From Mariprofundus ferrinatatus (lineage in GTDB: Bacteria; Pseudomonadota; Zetaproteobacteria; Mariprofundales; Mariprofundaceae): a stretch of DNA of 64,000 nt. This document shows, in pieces, positions 54,644 through 63,834 of this stretch. The notes beneath the pieces were generated by a model. The model was not told the origin of the DNA and did no database searches. It worked only from the letters and a program-made list of their open reading frames with translations. The position numbers and the translations under genes are program-made. The stretch covers positions 1,488,001 through 1,552,000 of the forward strand of contig NZ_CP018800.1 of the NCBI RefSeq assembly GCF_002795825.1, read 5' to 3'. The first letter of the stretch is position 1, and the number at the start of each line of letters is the position of its first letter.

Positions 54644-55409
54644 TTTCAATTTCCTTTTCGGTTTTCCGTTTTTTCATCTTCGCGAGATAGAGACCGACCT
54701 CATAGAGCAGCAACATCGGAACCCCCAACAGTACCTGAGAGATGATATCGGGCGGAGTGAGAATGGCTGCAAAGACGAATGCCCATACTATCACATAGCG
54801 ACGCTTGTCCGCCAGTGACTCGGCATCCACAATATTCAGCCGAACCAGCAGCATGATCACAATCGGGATCTGGAAGCTGACACCAAAGGCGAAGAGCAGC
54901 TTCAGCACCAGCGAGAGGTACTCCTTCACCGCCGGCATGGCCTGGATATTCTCCGTGGAGAAGCTGAGGAAAAACTCGAAGATCAGTGGAAATACAATAT
55001 AAAAGGCGAAAGCACCGCCGGCCAGCAACAACCCCAGACTGCCGAAGAAGTAGGATGAGAATGCCTCTCTCTCGTGACGGTAGAGGCCGGGGGCTACAAA
55101 AGCCCAGAACTGATAGAGGGTTACAGGTGAAGTGGCAAACAGGCTTAATACCAGCGCGATCTTCAGGTAGGTAAAAAAGACATCAGGAGCATTGAGAAAC
55201 ACCAATGGCGTGCCTTCAGGCAGTGCTGCCCTGAGTGGTTCAGAGATGAAATCGAATACCGGCTCAGAGAAATTTATCAGCACCATGACGCCGATCATGT
55301 ATGCGACAACGGCTATGCTGAAGCGGCGGCGCAGTTCAGCCAGATGCAGGAGAATACTCTTGCCCGAATCGTCCAGCGCCCCCTTCTCTTCCATCTCATC
55401 CCGGCTCAC
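54636..55409 (-). CDS. tatC: Sec-independent protein translocase TatC
   Basis: 257 aa with six transmembrane helices; conserved HLAELRRRF near residue 22, FWAFVAPGLYRHERE near residue 97, and AILTPPDIISQ near residue 217. Core receptor for twin-arginine signal peptides, such as that of the Csp1-like protein in this window. Start overlaps tatB by ATGA. Confidence 0.96.
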   Translation of the reverse strand: MSRDEMEEKGALDDSGKSILLHLAELRRRFSIAVVAYMIGVMVLINFSEPVFDFISEPLRAALPEGTPLVFLNAPDVFFTYLKIALVLSLFATSPVTLYQFWAFVAPGLYRHEREAFSSYFFGSLGLLLAGGAFAFYIVFPLIFEFFLSFSTENIQAMPAVKEYLSLVLKLLFAFGVSFQIPIVIMLLVRLNIVDAESLADKRRYVIVWAFVFAAILTPPDIISQVLLGVPMLLLYEVGLYLAKMKKRKTEKEIENV

Positions 55410-55750
55410 TTCGAAGCCTCATCTCTATTCTGCGGATCCCCATCTTTAGCTTTGCCGGCTGCAGAACCAAGCGCTACGGCCGGATCGATCACCTGCCCGT
55501 GCTTTTTCATAATCTCTTTGTTGATGTCGCTGATATCGCCTTCGCTCAGAGCATCCTTGATCTCGGTAACCGGTGTTGATAGCGGTGCGGTCTCCTCATC
55601 GATCTGGCGTTTTACATCACTGACCCAGTCGCGTCCTTTGCGCACCACGCGACCGACCTGTGAGAAGAGCTCTGGCATACGCTCAGGCCCCAGCACCAGA
55701 AAGGCGATTACGCCGACAAGAAGCAGCTCCAAAAATCCGATATCAGGCAT
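55406..55750 (-). CDS. tatB: Sec-independent protein translocase TatB
   Basis: 114 aa: membrane helix (FLELLLVGVIAFLVLGPERMPE) with the Glu and GPERMP hinge of TatB, then an amphipathic helix and a charged tail. Works with TatC in substrate recognition. Confidence 0.92.
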   Translation of the reverse strand: MPDIGFLELLLVGVIAFLVLGPERMPELFSQVGRVVRKGRDWVSDVKRQIDEETAPLSTPVTEIKDALSEGDISDINKEIMKKHGQVIDPAVALGSAAGKAKDGDPQNRDEASK

Positions 55751-55776
55751 GGTAGTTCAAACCCCAATGGGAGCTG

Positions 55777-55971
55777 TTACTTTTTCTCGACAGACTCGTC
55801 AGCAGAATCGACCGAAGATTCGTCCTTTTTGTCATCATCAGAAATATTGCTGCGAAAGCTCTTGATTCCCTTGGCAAGCCCTGCCCCAACCTGTGGCAAC
55901 CGCTTGGCGCCGAATAGCACCACGACAATAATCAGGATCAAAATCAGCTCTGTTGTTCCAAGTCCAAACAT
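55777..55971 (-). CDS. tatA: Sec-independent protein translocase TatA
   Basis: 64 aa: short helix ([23 protein letters not shown]) with the FG-xKRLP hinge, amphipathic helix ([12 protein letters not shown]) and acidic tail. First gene of tatABC. Confidence 0.94.
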   Translation of the reverse strand: MFGLGTTELILILIIVVVLFGAKRLPQVGAGLAKGIKSFRSNISDDDKKDESSVDSADESVEKK

Positions 55972-56265
55972 TGCAGTACTCCCCCAATAACGGCCTTTAC
56001 AAGCAACTGAAGTTACCAGTAAAGATGATTGCGGACATTACGCGATTTCACAATATCGGCAAGCGGCGGAACTGATGACAATCAGGCCGGATCAAAAGTG
56101 ATCCATGTCGAAAATATGACGATCTTCTGCCCTGCCTGGCACCTGATTGCCGTCAGGCAAGGCTGTTTCGTCAAATTAATGACCAAATCAGACAAAATGG
56201 CTTGTTATTTAGAAATTATATAGATAGACATTGCGTCAACTTTCCATCCACTCACAGGAGTGACC
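55972..56265. other. Divergent intergenic region between tatA and the signalling operon
   Basis: About 290 bases. AT-rich sequence at 56195-56230 probably holds the promoter of the response-regulator operon; no clear boxes. I see no gene here. Confidence 0.35.
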
Positions 56266-56634
56266 ATGATTCTAATTGTTGATGATAACGACTCGATCCG
56301 TGAAATGCAGGTCGCAGTTCTTGAGTCCTCGAACTATGTCGTAAGGGAGGCGGCTGATGGAGCCCGCGCACTAGCCCTTGCCGAAGAGAGACGTCCGTCG
56401 CTCGTGCTGATGGATATCACCATGCCAGGCATGACCGGTTACCAGGTACTGGCCAGGTTGCGCGAACTCTATGGTACTGAATTGCCCATCGTCATGGTAA
56501 GCGCTCTTCCTGAAGATGAAGAACGCGAAACAGCCATCTCTCGCGGCGCAACGGATTTTATCAGCAAGCCATTCGATATACCTTCAGTCCTGCAGTGTGT
56601 CAGGCAATACCTGCAGCAGCCAGAAGTGGCGTGA
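56266..56634 (+). CDS. Single-domain response regulator (CheY-like)
   Basis: 122 aa receiver with LIVDDNDSIRE and phospho-acceptor Asp in LVLMDITMPGMTG (about residue 50), Lys in FISKPFD. No output domain. Start at 56266 fits AGGAG six bases upstream. Coupled to the hybrid kinase by GTGA. Probably part of a phosphorelay with the two following genes. Confidence 0.88.
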   Translation: MILIVDDNDSIREMQVAVLESSNYVVREAADGARALALAEERRPSLVLMDITMPGMTGYQVLARLRELYGTELPIVMVSALPEDEERETAISRGATDFISKPFDIPSVLQCVRQYLQQPEVA

Positions 56635-59600
56635 CGCAGCAGCGTACATTCAGGCTTGCAATTGCGGGGGCGGGCCAAGGCGGCAAAGCCCTACTCGATG
56701 TGTTGCTGGATGACAGTAACATTGAGGTGGTTGCAATTTCTGACTCCCGCATTGATGCGCCGGCACTGCAGCTGGCTGAAACCAGAGCCATCCCCATCTG
56801 TTACAGTGTTGATAAACTTCCTGAATGTGACATGGCTATTAATGTCACAGGCTGCAGCGAAGTTTCCAAACAGTTACGCCAGCATTTCTCAACCGATGTG
56901 GAGATAATGGAGGGGAAGGCCGCACACTTCTTCTATGATCAGGTACGCAAGCGAAAAAATGAAAAGGAACAGGTTGAGCGCATGCTCGCCGAGTTCGAGA
57001 AACTCAACCGTGTCGGGCGCCAGCTCAACACCAGCGGCAGCCTGTCACTGATGCTCAAGCTTGTGCTGCACGAAGCGATGCAGGTTACCGGATCCCAGGC
57101 GGGAACCATTTCGCTCTACAATCATTCAACCCGGGCCCTCTCCCTGCATACGGCTTCCGGCTTCTCCGAAGGGTTTGAAACGCAGGAGCCGTGGATCATC
57201 AGGGAGGGAGGGCTGACCGAGCGCATCCTTACCGAGCGCAAACCATTCGTGATCAACGATATATCCAAATCAGACACATTCTCTCTCAACACCGTCCTTG
57301 CCAATGAAGGGGTAAAAGCGCTTGTTGCAGTACCGCTGACGCTGGGCGGTGATATTGTTGGCATCCTCTACGTCAATGACTTCACCCCCCGTGACTATGA
57401 TGAGAATCAGGTCTGCATTCTTGATCTGCTTGCCAATCAGGCGGCACACGCGATCCAGAAAGCACATCTCTTTCAGGCCATTGAACAGGAGAAAGAGGAA
57501 CTCAAGTCGCTCAACGAACATCTGGAATCTCGCATCATGGAGCGCACTGCAGACCTGACGAAGGCCAACGAGGAACTAACCCGCGCCAACAAGGCCAAAT
57601 CGCAATTCCTGAGCAACATGTCACACGAACTACGCACCCCGCTCACCTCGATCAATGGCTTCTCCGAATTTCTTCTCGACGGCTTTATCGGCCCCCTCAA
57701 CGAGGCCCAGAGCAAGTACCTGAAGAACATCAATGTATCCGGCAAACATCTCCTGGAGCTGATTAACGGCATCCTTGATCTCTCGAAGATAGAGGCCGGA
57801 AAAATGAGTCTCAAGCTAGAGAAGGTCAGCGTTGCAACGCTCTTTGAGGAGATCATGCTGGTGCTTGAGGGGTATGCAACCAAAGAGAACGTCACACTGA
57901 ACCTCCAGTGTGACGCCGGGTTGCCTGACATCTTCCTCGACCGCACGAAGTTCAAGCAGATCCTCTACAATATCTGCTCCAATGCGATCAAGTTCAGTCC
58001 CGAGGGTGGTGAGGTCACGATTGTCGTCAATTTCGACAAGGCCTCCTTTATCAGTGGCGAGGAGGAGCTTTACGCCTCCCTATCGATCGCAGTATACGAT
58101 CAGGGTATCGGCATCAGCCCTGAGGATCAGAAGATCATCTTCAATCCGTTTGAGCAGGTTGACGGATCTCATTCGCGTAACTTTGAGGGCACCGGACTTG
58201 GACTGACACTCACCAAACAGTTGATTGAAATGCATGGCGGCACCATCACGGTGGAGAGTGCGGTTGGCCAAGGCAGCTGCTTTACCTTCACGCTGCCGGT
58301 GGAAACCAAGCGACCTAAAGCGGCCAAATCATCTGGTATCCCGGCAACTGGGCCTGACCTGATTGGAGAACCTCCATTGGGTTCGAGCAGAGTCAGGGAA
58401 AATGCGCCGTTGATTCTTGTCGTCGATGATGATGCCCACTCGCTGGAGATAACCACCCTCTACCTCTCCGGGGCCGGCTACAGGGTCTGCCATGCCAGAA
58501 ATGGCGATGAAGCGTTGAATATTGCCATCAAAAAACGGCCGTTTCTCATTCTTCTCGATATCATGATGCCCGACAAAGATGGCTGGGAAGTACTCCAGGA
58601 ACTAAAGAGTGAGGCAGAGACCTGCGATATTCCTGTCATCATCTGCTCCGTTTCAGAGAATCAGGAGCTGGGCGTTGCCTTGGGTGCCACCGACTATCTG
58701 ACCAAGCCGATTGACCGTGAACTACTCACCTCCAAGCTGCATAATCTCGGCAAAGGCCTGCACAGCAAACACCGCACCATGCATGTGCTGGCCATCGACG
58801 ATGACGAAAACATCCGTGAACTCTATACCGCCACCCTCTCAGCACAGGGATACAGGGTGCACGCTGCAGCCAACGGCCCTGATGGCCTGAGGCTGGCCGA
58901 ACAGGTTGAGCCGGATGTTATCATTCTGGACCTCATGATGCCCGGCATGGATGGATTTGAGGTGACAGAGCAACTGAAGCAGCATCCCAGCACCCAGGAT
59001 ATCCCTATCATCGTTGTCACAGCCAAAGAACTGACGGTTGCCGAAAGGATGCGCCTGATGGGACATATTGAAGAGTGTGTCAGCAAGGAGGCCTTCACCC
59101 AGGGACAACTGCTGCAGGAGATCCACTATTTTGAGACCCTCTACCCGTATCAGGCCGGCCTCAAAGATGAAATATCCGGACTGCTCAACCATCGCTACTT
59201 CCAGATCCGCCTTGGACAGGAGCTCTCCCGCTCCAAACGCAACGATCAGAATCTCGCCTGCATACTTGTTGATCTTGATGAGTTTGCCCGTTTCAGTGAA
59301 TGCGCAAACGAGGGTTATGTACACTCGGCCCTGCGCAAGGTAGGCGACTTTTTCATGAAGAATTTGAGAGGCTCCGACATTGCCACCCGCCACAGGACAG
59401 ATGAGTTCGCAATGATCCTGACCCAGACCGAACTGGAGGGGGCACTACTGGTGACAAAACGGCTGAAAAACCTGATCGAGGCCTACCCGTTCCCTGGCGA
59501 AGATATGCTGGGTGAACATGGCCTAACCTGTTGCGCGTCCATATCTCTCTTCCCGGAGGATGGTGATACAGCTGAAAAACTTATGCAAAACTGCCACAGC

Positions 59601-59675
59601 CTGATTCAGATCGCCAAAGCAAAGGGGGGCAACAGGCTCGCCTATTGTCACCATGGTGAAGTGGTCATCAAATGA
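56631..59675 (+). CDS. Hybrid histidine kinase: Rossmann-GAF-HisKA-HATPase-REC-REC-degenerate GGDEF
   Basis: 1014 aa from the GTG at 56631. Residues about 5-105 form a Rossmann-like domain with LAIAGAGQGGKALL; about 125-290 a GAF domain; then a coiled coil. HisKA has NMSHELRTPLTS at about 326-337 and an ATPase domain follows (YNICSNAIKFSPEG, GTGLGLTL). Two receivers (about 593-715 and 718-840) have DIMMPDKDG and DLMMPGMDG. The last part (about 850-1005) is diguanylate-cyclase-like but the active loop reads RTDEF instead of GGDEF, so it is probably inactive. No membrane segment: a cytosolic sensor. Confidence 0.88.
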   Translation: MTQQRTFRLAIAGAGQGGKALLDVLLDDSNIEVVAISDSRIDAPALQLAETRAIPICYSVDKLPECDMAINVTGCSEVSKQLRQHFSTDVEIMEGKAAHFFYDQVRKRKNEKEQVERMLAEFEKLNRVGRQLNTSGSLSLMLKLVLHEAMQVTGSQAGTISLYNHSTRALSLHTASGFSEGFETQEPWIIREGGLTERILTERKPFVINDISKSDTFSLNTVLANEGVKALVAVPLTLGGDIVGILYVNDFTPRDYDENQVCILDLLANQAAHAIQKAHLFQAIEQEKEELKSLNEHLESRIMERTADLTKANEELTRANKAKSQFLSNMSHELRTPLTSINGFSEFLLDGFIGPLNEAQSKYLKNINVSGKHLLELINGILDLSKIEAGKMSLKLEKVSVATLFEEIMLVLEGYATKENVTLNLQCDAGLPDIFLDRTKFKQILYNICSNAIKFSPEGGEVTIVVNFDKASFISGEEELYASLSIAVYDQGIGISPEDQKIIFNPFEQVDGSHSRNFEGTGLGLTLTKQLIEMHGGTITVESAVGQGSCFTFTLPVETKRPKAAKSSGIPATGPDLIGEPPLGSSRVRENAPLILVVDDDAHSLEITTLYLSGAGYRVCHARNGDEALNIAIKKRPFLILLDIMMPDKDGWEVLQELKSEAETCDIPVIICSVSENQELGVALGATDYLTKPIDRELLTSKLHNLGKGLHSKHRTMHVLAIDDDENIRELYTATLSAQGYRVHAAANGPDGLRLAEQVEPDVIILDLMMPGMDGFEVTEQLKQHPSTQDIPIIVVTAKELTVAERMRLMGHIEECVSKEAFTQGQLLQEIHYFETLYPYQAGLKDEISGLLNHRYFQIRLGQELSRSKRNDQNLACILVDLDEFARFSECANEGYVHSALRKVGDFFMKNLRGSDIATRHRTDEFAMILTQTELEGALLVTKRLKNLIEAYPFPGEDMLGEHGLTCCASISLFPEDGDTAEKLMQNCHSLIQIAKAKGGNRLAYCHHGEVVIK

Positions 59676-60067
59676 GGGACTTTTCAGGCATAAAAATAGC
59701 CGTCGTGGATGATACCGAGGGCATACTGATGCTCTTCAGCGCCATCCTGGAGGCCCACGGTGCAGAAGTGACCACAGCAGAGGATGGCAAAGCATTCCTT
59801 GAGCAGATCGAGAACCTATTCCCGGATCTGATCCTGCTCGATATTCAGATGCCGAAAATGGATGGTTACGCGATCCTGCAGCAGATCAAAGCGATACCCG
59901 CGCTCTGCAACACCCCTGTTGTCGCTCTGACTGCCCACGCCATGAGTGGCGACATGGAGAAAATTCTTGAGGCGGGCTTTACGGGTTATATTGCCAAGCC
60001 TGTTGATACGCGCGCATTTCCGGATCAGGTCGCATCATTTTTGTCGTCTGGAACACCCTCCACTTGA
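59672..60067 (+). CDS. Single-domain response regulator
   Basis: 131 aa receiver, IAVVDDTEGIL, Asp in DLILLDIQMPKMDGY, Lys in GYIAKPVD. Overlaps the hybrid kinase by ATGA. Resembles receivers such as DivK or phosphotransfer intermediates; output unknown. Confidence 0.88.
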   Translation: MRDFSGIKIAVVDDTEGILMLFSAILEAHGAEVTTAEDGKAFLEQIENLFPDLILLDIQMPKMDGYAILQQIKAIPALCNTPVVALTAHAMSGDMEKILEAGFTGYIAKPVDTRAFPDQVASFLSSGTPST

Positions 60068-60139
60068 GAAACAAACCGGTTTACTGCGAGGCAGGCCAAC
60101 CGGTATGATCGCCACCCCATCAGGGCAAGGAGCGTGACA

Positions 60140-61558
60140 TTGTTTAAACGCATTCTCATCGCCAATCGCGGCGAATGTGCCATCCGAATTATTCGCGCTT
60201 GTCGTGAACTCGACATCAAGGCAGTTGCCATCTATTCCGAGGCCGACGCCAACGCGCTGCATGTAAAAAAGGCCGATTTCGCGGTGATGATCGGACCTGA
60301 TCCGGTCAAGAGCTATCTCAACATCCACCGTATTGTGACCATCGCTGTTGAGACCGGCTGCGATGCCGTGCACCCCGGTTTCGGATTCCTCTCCGAAAAC
60401 GATGAGTTTGCACGGCGCGTGACCGAAGCTGGCATGACCTATATTGGCCCCTCCCCCGATGCCATCCGCGACATGGGCAGCAAGACCAAGGCGCGCGAGT
60501 CGATGATTGCTGCCGGCGTGCCGGTCATCCCCGGGTCCGAGGGTGAACTTTCCAGCATTGATGAAGCTCTCGTGCTTGCCAACGACATGGGGTATCCGGT
60601 GATGCTCAAGGCTGCTGCCGGTGGCGGCGGACGCGGCATCCGTCGCTGCGACAATGATGCCGAGCTGCGCGAGAACTATGATATCACCAAACGAGAAGCC
60701 ACTGCCGCATTCGGCGATGATGCCCTGTTCATGGAGAAGTGCATTGTCGAGCCGCACCATATCGAATTCCAGATACTGGCCGATTCGCATGGCAACGTGG
60801 TGCACCTCTTCGAGCGTGACTGCTCAATCCAGCGCCGCAACCAGAAGCTCATCGAGATTGCCCCGAGTAATTTTCTGACGCCTGAGCTGCGAGCTGAGAT
60901 GGGTGCCGTGGCCGTGAAAGCGGCAAAAGCAGTCAACTATGTCAATGCCGGTACGGTCGAATTCCTCGTCGATAAGGATCACAACTTCTGGTTTATGGAG
61001 ATGAACACGCGCCTGCAGGTAGAGCACACCATTACCGAAACCATCACCGATGTGGATATCGTGGCACAGCAAATTGCCATTGCCGAAGGCAAGCCGCTGC
61101 CCTTCACACAGGAGGAGCTCTCGTTTCACGGGTTCGCCATCGAATTCCGGATCAATGCAGAAGATCCGAAGAACGGTTTTCTGCCGACACCGGGCCGCAT
61201 CACCCGCTATAACTCGCCCGGCGGACCGGGTATCCGTGTCGACGGCTGCGTTTATGCCGGCTACGAGATCCCGCCCCACTACGACTCAATGTGTGCCAAG
61301 CTGACCGTTTCCGGTCCTGACTGGGAGAGCACCGTTCGCCGATCCAAGCGTGCCCTGGCCGAGTACGACATCCGCGGCGTACGCACCACTCTGCCATTCT
61401 ACAGCGCGATTGCCGGATCGGATGTGTTCATGCAGGGCGAATTCGATACCGGTTTTATGGACAAGCATCCCGAGTTGCTCAACTACAAACAGAAGAAGAC
61501 GCGTGAAGATATCGCGGCGGCTGTAGCAGTGGCGATTGCAGCCCACTGCGGTCTGTGA
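60140..61558 (+). CDS. pycA: Pyruvate carboxylase subunit A (biotin carboxylase)
   Basis: Carboxylates biotin with bicarbonate and ATP. 472 aa; starts FKRILIANRGECAIRI, ATP-grasp KAAAGGGGRGIRR near residue 157, EMNTRLQVEHTITE near 288, and a C-terminal ~25-aa extension beyond typical AccC. I chose TTG (60140; GGAG seven bases upstream) for the canonical N-terminus; GTG at 60134 is too close to that site. Close linkage with pycB and its extra tail favour pyruvate carboxylase over acetyl-CoA carboxylase. Confidence 0.9.
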   Translation: MFKRILIANRGECAIRIIRACRELDIKAVAIYSEADANALHVKKADFAVMIGPDPVKSYLNIHRIVTIAVETGCDAVHPGFGFLSENDEFARRVTEAGMTYIGPSPDAIRDMGSKTKARESMIAAGVPVIPGSEGELSSIDEALVLANDMGYPVMLKAAAGGGGRGIRRCDNDAELRENYDITKREATAAFGDDALFMEKCIVEPHHIEFQILADSHGNVVHLFERDCSIQRRNQKLIEIAPSNFLTPELRAEMGAVAVKAAKAVNYVNAGTVEFLVDKDHNFWFMEMNTRLQVEHTITETITDVDIVAQQIAIAEGKPLPFTQEELSFHGFAIEFRINAEDPKNGFLPTPGRITRYNSPGGPGIRVDGCVYAGYEIPPHYDSMCAKLTVSGPDWESTVRRSKRALAEYDIRGVRTTLPFYSAIAGSDVFMQGEFDTGFMDKHPELLNYKQKKTREDIAAAVAVAIAAHCGL

Positions 61559-61605
61559 CGCATAATGGATATGGGTTCATGGCTTCCTGTCATGTCCCTT
61601 TGGAT

Positions 61606-61635
61606 GCGACTGCAAAAGCGTCGTTTTGCAGTCGC
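61606..61635. repeat. Perfect 12-bp inverted repeat between pycA and pycB
   Basis: GCGACTGCAAAA (61606-61617), six-base loop, TTTTGCAGTCGC (61624-61635). In the transcript it forms a stable hairpin ahead of pycB, without a terminal U-run. It could moderate pycB expression or be a mobile palindromic unit. Confidence 0.75.
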
Positions 61636-61648
61636 TTACGGCTTAGCT

Positions 61649-61667
61649 GCGGCACGTCCGTGTGCCG
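61649..61667. repeat. Second hairpin, near copy of the element at 12295-12314
   Basis: GCGGCACGTCCGTGTGCCG, differing from the fabG-acpP hairpin at two symmetric positions (A to G in both). The shared loop TCC and the symmetry suggest a dispersed repeat family. Confidence 0.5.
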
Positions 61668-61697
61668 AAAAATGCACCCTGCTGAAGGAATATAATT

Positions 61698-63554
61698 ATG
61701 AATGAAGCAAAGAAAAAACTGGCGATTACCGAACTGGCCCTGCGTGACGGCCACCAGTCGCTGCTGGCCACTCGTATGCGGCTCGATGATATGCTGCCGA
61801 TCTGCGACAAACTGGATAAAATCGGTTACTGGTCGGTCGAGGCCTGGGGCGGCGCCACTTTCGACACCTGCCTGCGTTACCTTAAGGAGGGGCCCTGGGT
61901 ACGCCTGCGCGAGCTGAACAAAGCGCTGCCGAACACCCGTATCCAGATGCTGTTGCGCGGTCAGAACCTGCTTGGCTATCGCCATTATGCCGATGATGTG
62001 GTGCAGAAGTTCGTCGATATGGCTTCGGCCAACGGTGTGGATGTATTCCGCGTCTTCGATGCCATGAACGACCTGCGCAACGTACGTACGGCAATCAAAC
62101 AGGTGAAGGCCAATAACCGTCACGCCGAAGGCACGATCTGCTACACGACCAGCCCCGTGCACACGCTTGAGTATTTTGTCGATCTCGGTAAAGGGCTTGA
62201 GGATATGGGGTGCGACACTTTGGCAATCAAGGATATGGCCGGCCTGCTGACCCCGGTCAACACCCGTGAGTTGATTTCAGCACTTAAAAACGAGGTCTCG
62301 ATTCCGCTGCACCTTCATTGCCACGCCACATCCGGCGTTGCCGAGATGGTGCAGTGGGAAGCTGTGCATGCCGGTTGTGACATTATCGACACGGCTATCA
62401 GCCCGCTTGCAGGCGGCACCAGCCATCCGGCGACCGAATCGATGGTAGCCGCCTTCGCCGGCACCGAGTACGACACAGGGCTCGATCTGGTGGCACTGCA
62501 GGCTGTAGCTGCCCACTTCCGTGAAGTACGCAAGAAATATTCCCGCTTCGAGTCCGATGCCACCCGCATGGATACCCGTGTATTCATCAACCAGATTCCC
62601 GGCGGCATGATCTCCAATCTCGCCAACCAGCTCAAAGAGCAGGGTGCACAGGATAAGATGGATGAGGTGCTCGATGAGATTCCTCGCGTGCGCAAGGATT
62701 TTGGTTACCCGCCACTGGTCACCCCGACCAGCCAGATCGTCGGCACTCAGGCGGTACTCAATGTCGTTTCGGGCAAGAAGTACAAGGTGATTACCAATGA
62801 AACCAAGTCCTATCTCAAGGGGATGTACGGCAAGGCACTCGGCATAATCAACGAGGATGTACGAAAGCTGGCGATTGGCGATGAGGAACCGATTGATGTG
62901 CGGCCGGCCGATCTGCTGCAGAATGAGATGGACGCCCTGACCCGGGAAATCGGTGACAAAGCGAAATCGGTGGAGGATGTTCTCTCCTATGCGATGTTTC
63001 CGACCATAGCACTGCAGTTCTTCGAAGAGCGCGAAAGCGGTCATTTCAACCCGGAACCGCTTGAGGCCCCGACAGAACCGGCTGGAGCACACTCAGAGGT
63101 GGTTACAGCACAATCGCTGGCGCCTACCGAGTTCAATATCACCATCCACGGCGAGCAGTACAACATCAAGATCGAGGGCTCCGGCCACAAGAGCGAGGAT
63201 GTGCGTCCGTTCTATGTGAAGGTGGATAACATCCTTGAAGAGGTGATGGTGGAATCGCTCACCGAGGTGGTGCCATCCATCGAGGGAAGGATCGACACCA
63301 GGAAGGCATCCAAAGGCTCTCGCAGGCCTAAAGCGCGGAGTGACAGCGATGTTACCACACCGATGCCGGGTCGCGTGGTGACCGTCAGCGTTGCCGTTGG
63401 CGACCATGTCGAGGCCGGTGATACCGTCATGACAGTCGAGGCGATGAAGATGGAAAATCAGGTGTTTGCACCTGTCTCCGGTACCATCAAGGCAATCCAT
63501 GTCGCCGAGGGTGACAGCGTCAACCCGGACGAGTGTCTGATGGAGATCAGCTAA
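61698..63554 (+). CDS. pycB: Pyruvate carboxylase subunit B (carboxyltransferase with biotin carrier domain)
   Basis: 618 aa. Carboxyltransferase barrel about 1-300 (ITELALRDGHQSLLATRM, then YKVITNETKSYLKG), a linker region, and a C-terminal biotinyl domain (about 545-618) with biotinyl-Lys in VEAMKMENQVF. Transfers CO2 from biotin to pyruvate, giving oxaloacetate. Relatives include oxaloacetate decarboxylase alpha; no oadB/oadG neighbours occur, so the anaplerotic enzyme is favoured. Confidence 0.9.
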   Translation: MNEAKKKLAITELALRDGHQSLLATRMRLDDMLPICDKLDKIGYWSVEAWGGATFDTCLRYLKEGPWVRLRELNKALPNTRIQMLLRGQNLLGYRHYADDVVQKFVDMASANGVDVFRVFDAMNDLRNVRTAIKQVKANNRHAEGTICYTTSPVHTLEYFVDLGKGLEDMGCDTLAIKDMAGLLTPVNTRELISALKNEVSIPLHLHCHATSGVAEMVQWEAVHAGCDIIDTAISPLAGGTSHPATESMVAAFAGTEYDTGLDLVALQAVAAHFREVRKKYSRFESDATRMDTRVFINQIPGGMISNLANQLKEQGAQDKMDEVLDEIPRVRKDFGYPPLVTPTSQIVGTQAVLNVVSGKKYKVITNETKSYLKGMYGKALGIINEDVRKLAIGDEEPIDVRPADLLQNEMDALTREIGDKAKSVEDVLSYAMFPTIALQFFEERESGHFNPEPLEAPTEPAGAHSEVVTAQSLAPTEFNITIHGEQYNIKIEGSGHKSEDVRPFYVKVDNILEEVMVESLTEVVPSIEGRIDTRKASKGSRRPKARSDSDVTTPMPGRVVTVSVAVGDHVEAGDTVMTVEAMKMENQVFAPVSGTIKAIHVAEGDSVNPDECLMEIS

Positions 63555-63573
63555 GCTTATCACTCTCAATATA

Positions 63574-63607
63574 CAGAGAGGCCCGGCATTACCGGGCCTC
63601 TCTGTTT
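63574..63607 (+). terminator. Rho-independent terminator of pycB
   Basis: CAGAGAGGCCCGG-CATTA-CCGGGCCTCTCTG (63574-63604), a perfect 13-bp stem, followed by TTT. 19 bases past the stop. Confidence 0.92.
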
Positions 63608-63834
63608 CTGCCGCGTCGACGCAATACACGACACATCCTTGCAGACGCCGGGTGCCGTAATCGCTGGCCTAGATAACTATTCGCGAAGGAACTCGGTGCC
63701 GACCTGGTGACCGAATCCGATTGAACTGCAGTGAATACTGACTTCCACTAGCCCTTGCAAGCGGCAAAAAGATCGCATAGAAAATAGGCTTACAGTCGCC
63801 AAATGCACCATTTGCCAGCAATTAGGAGGCGAAA

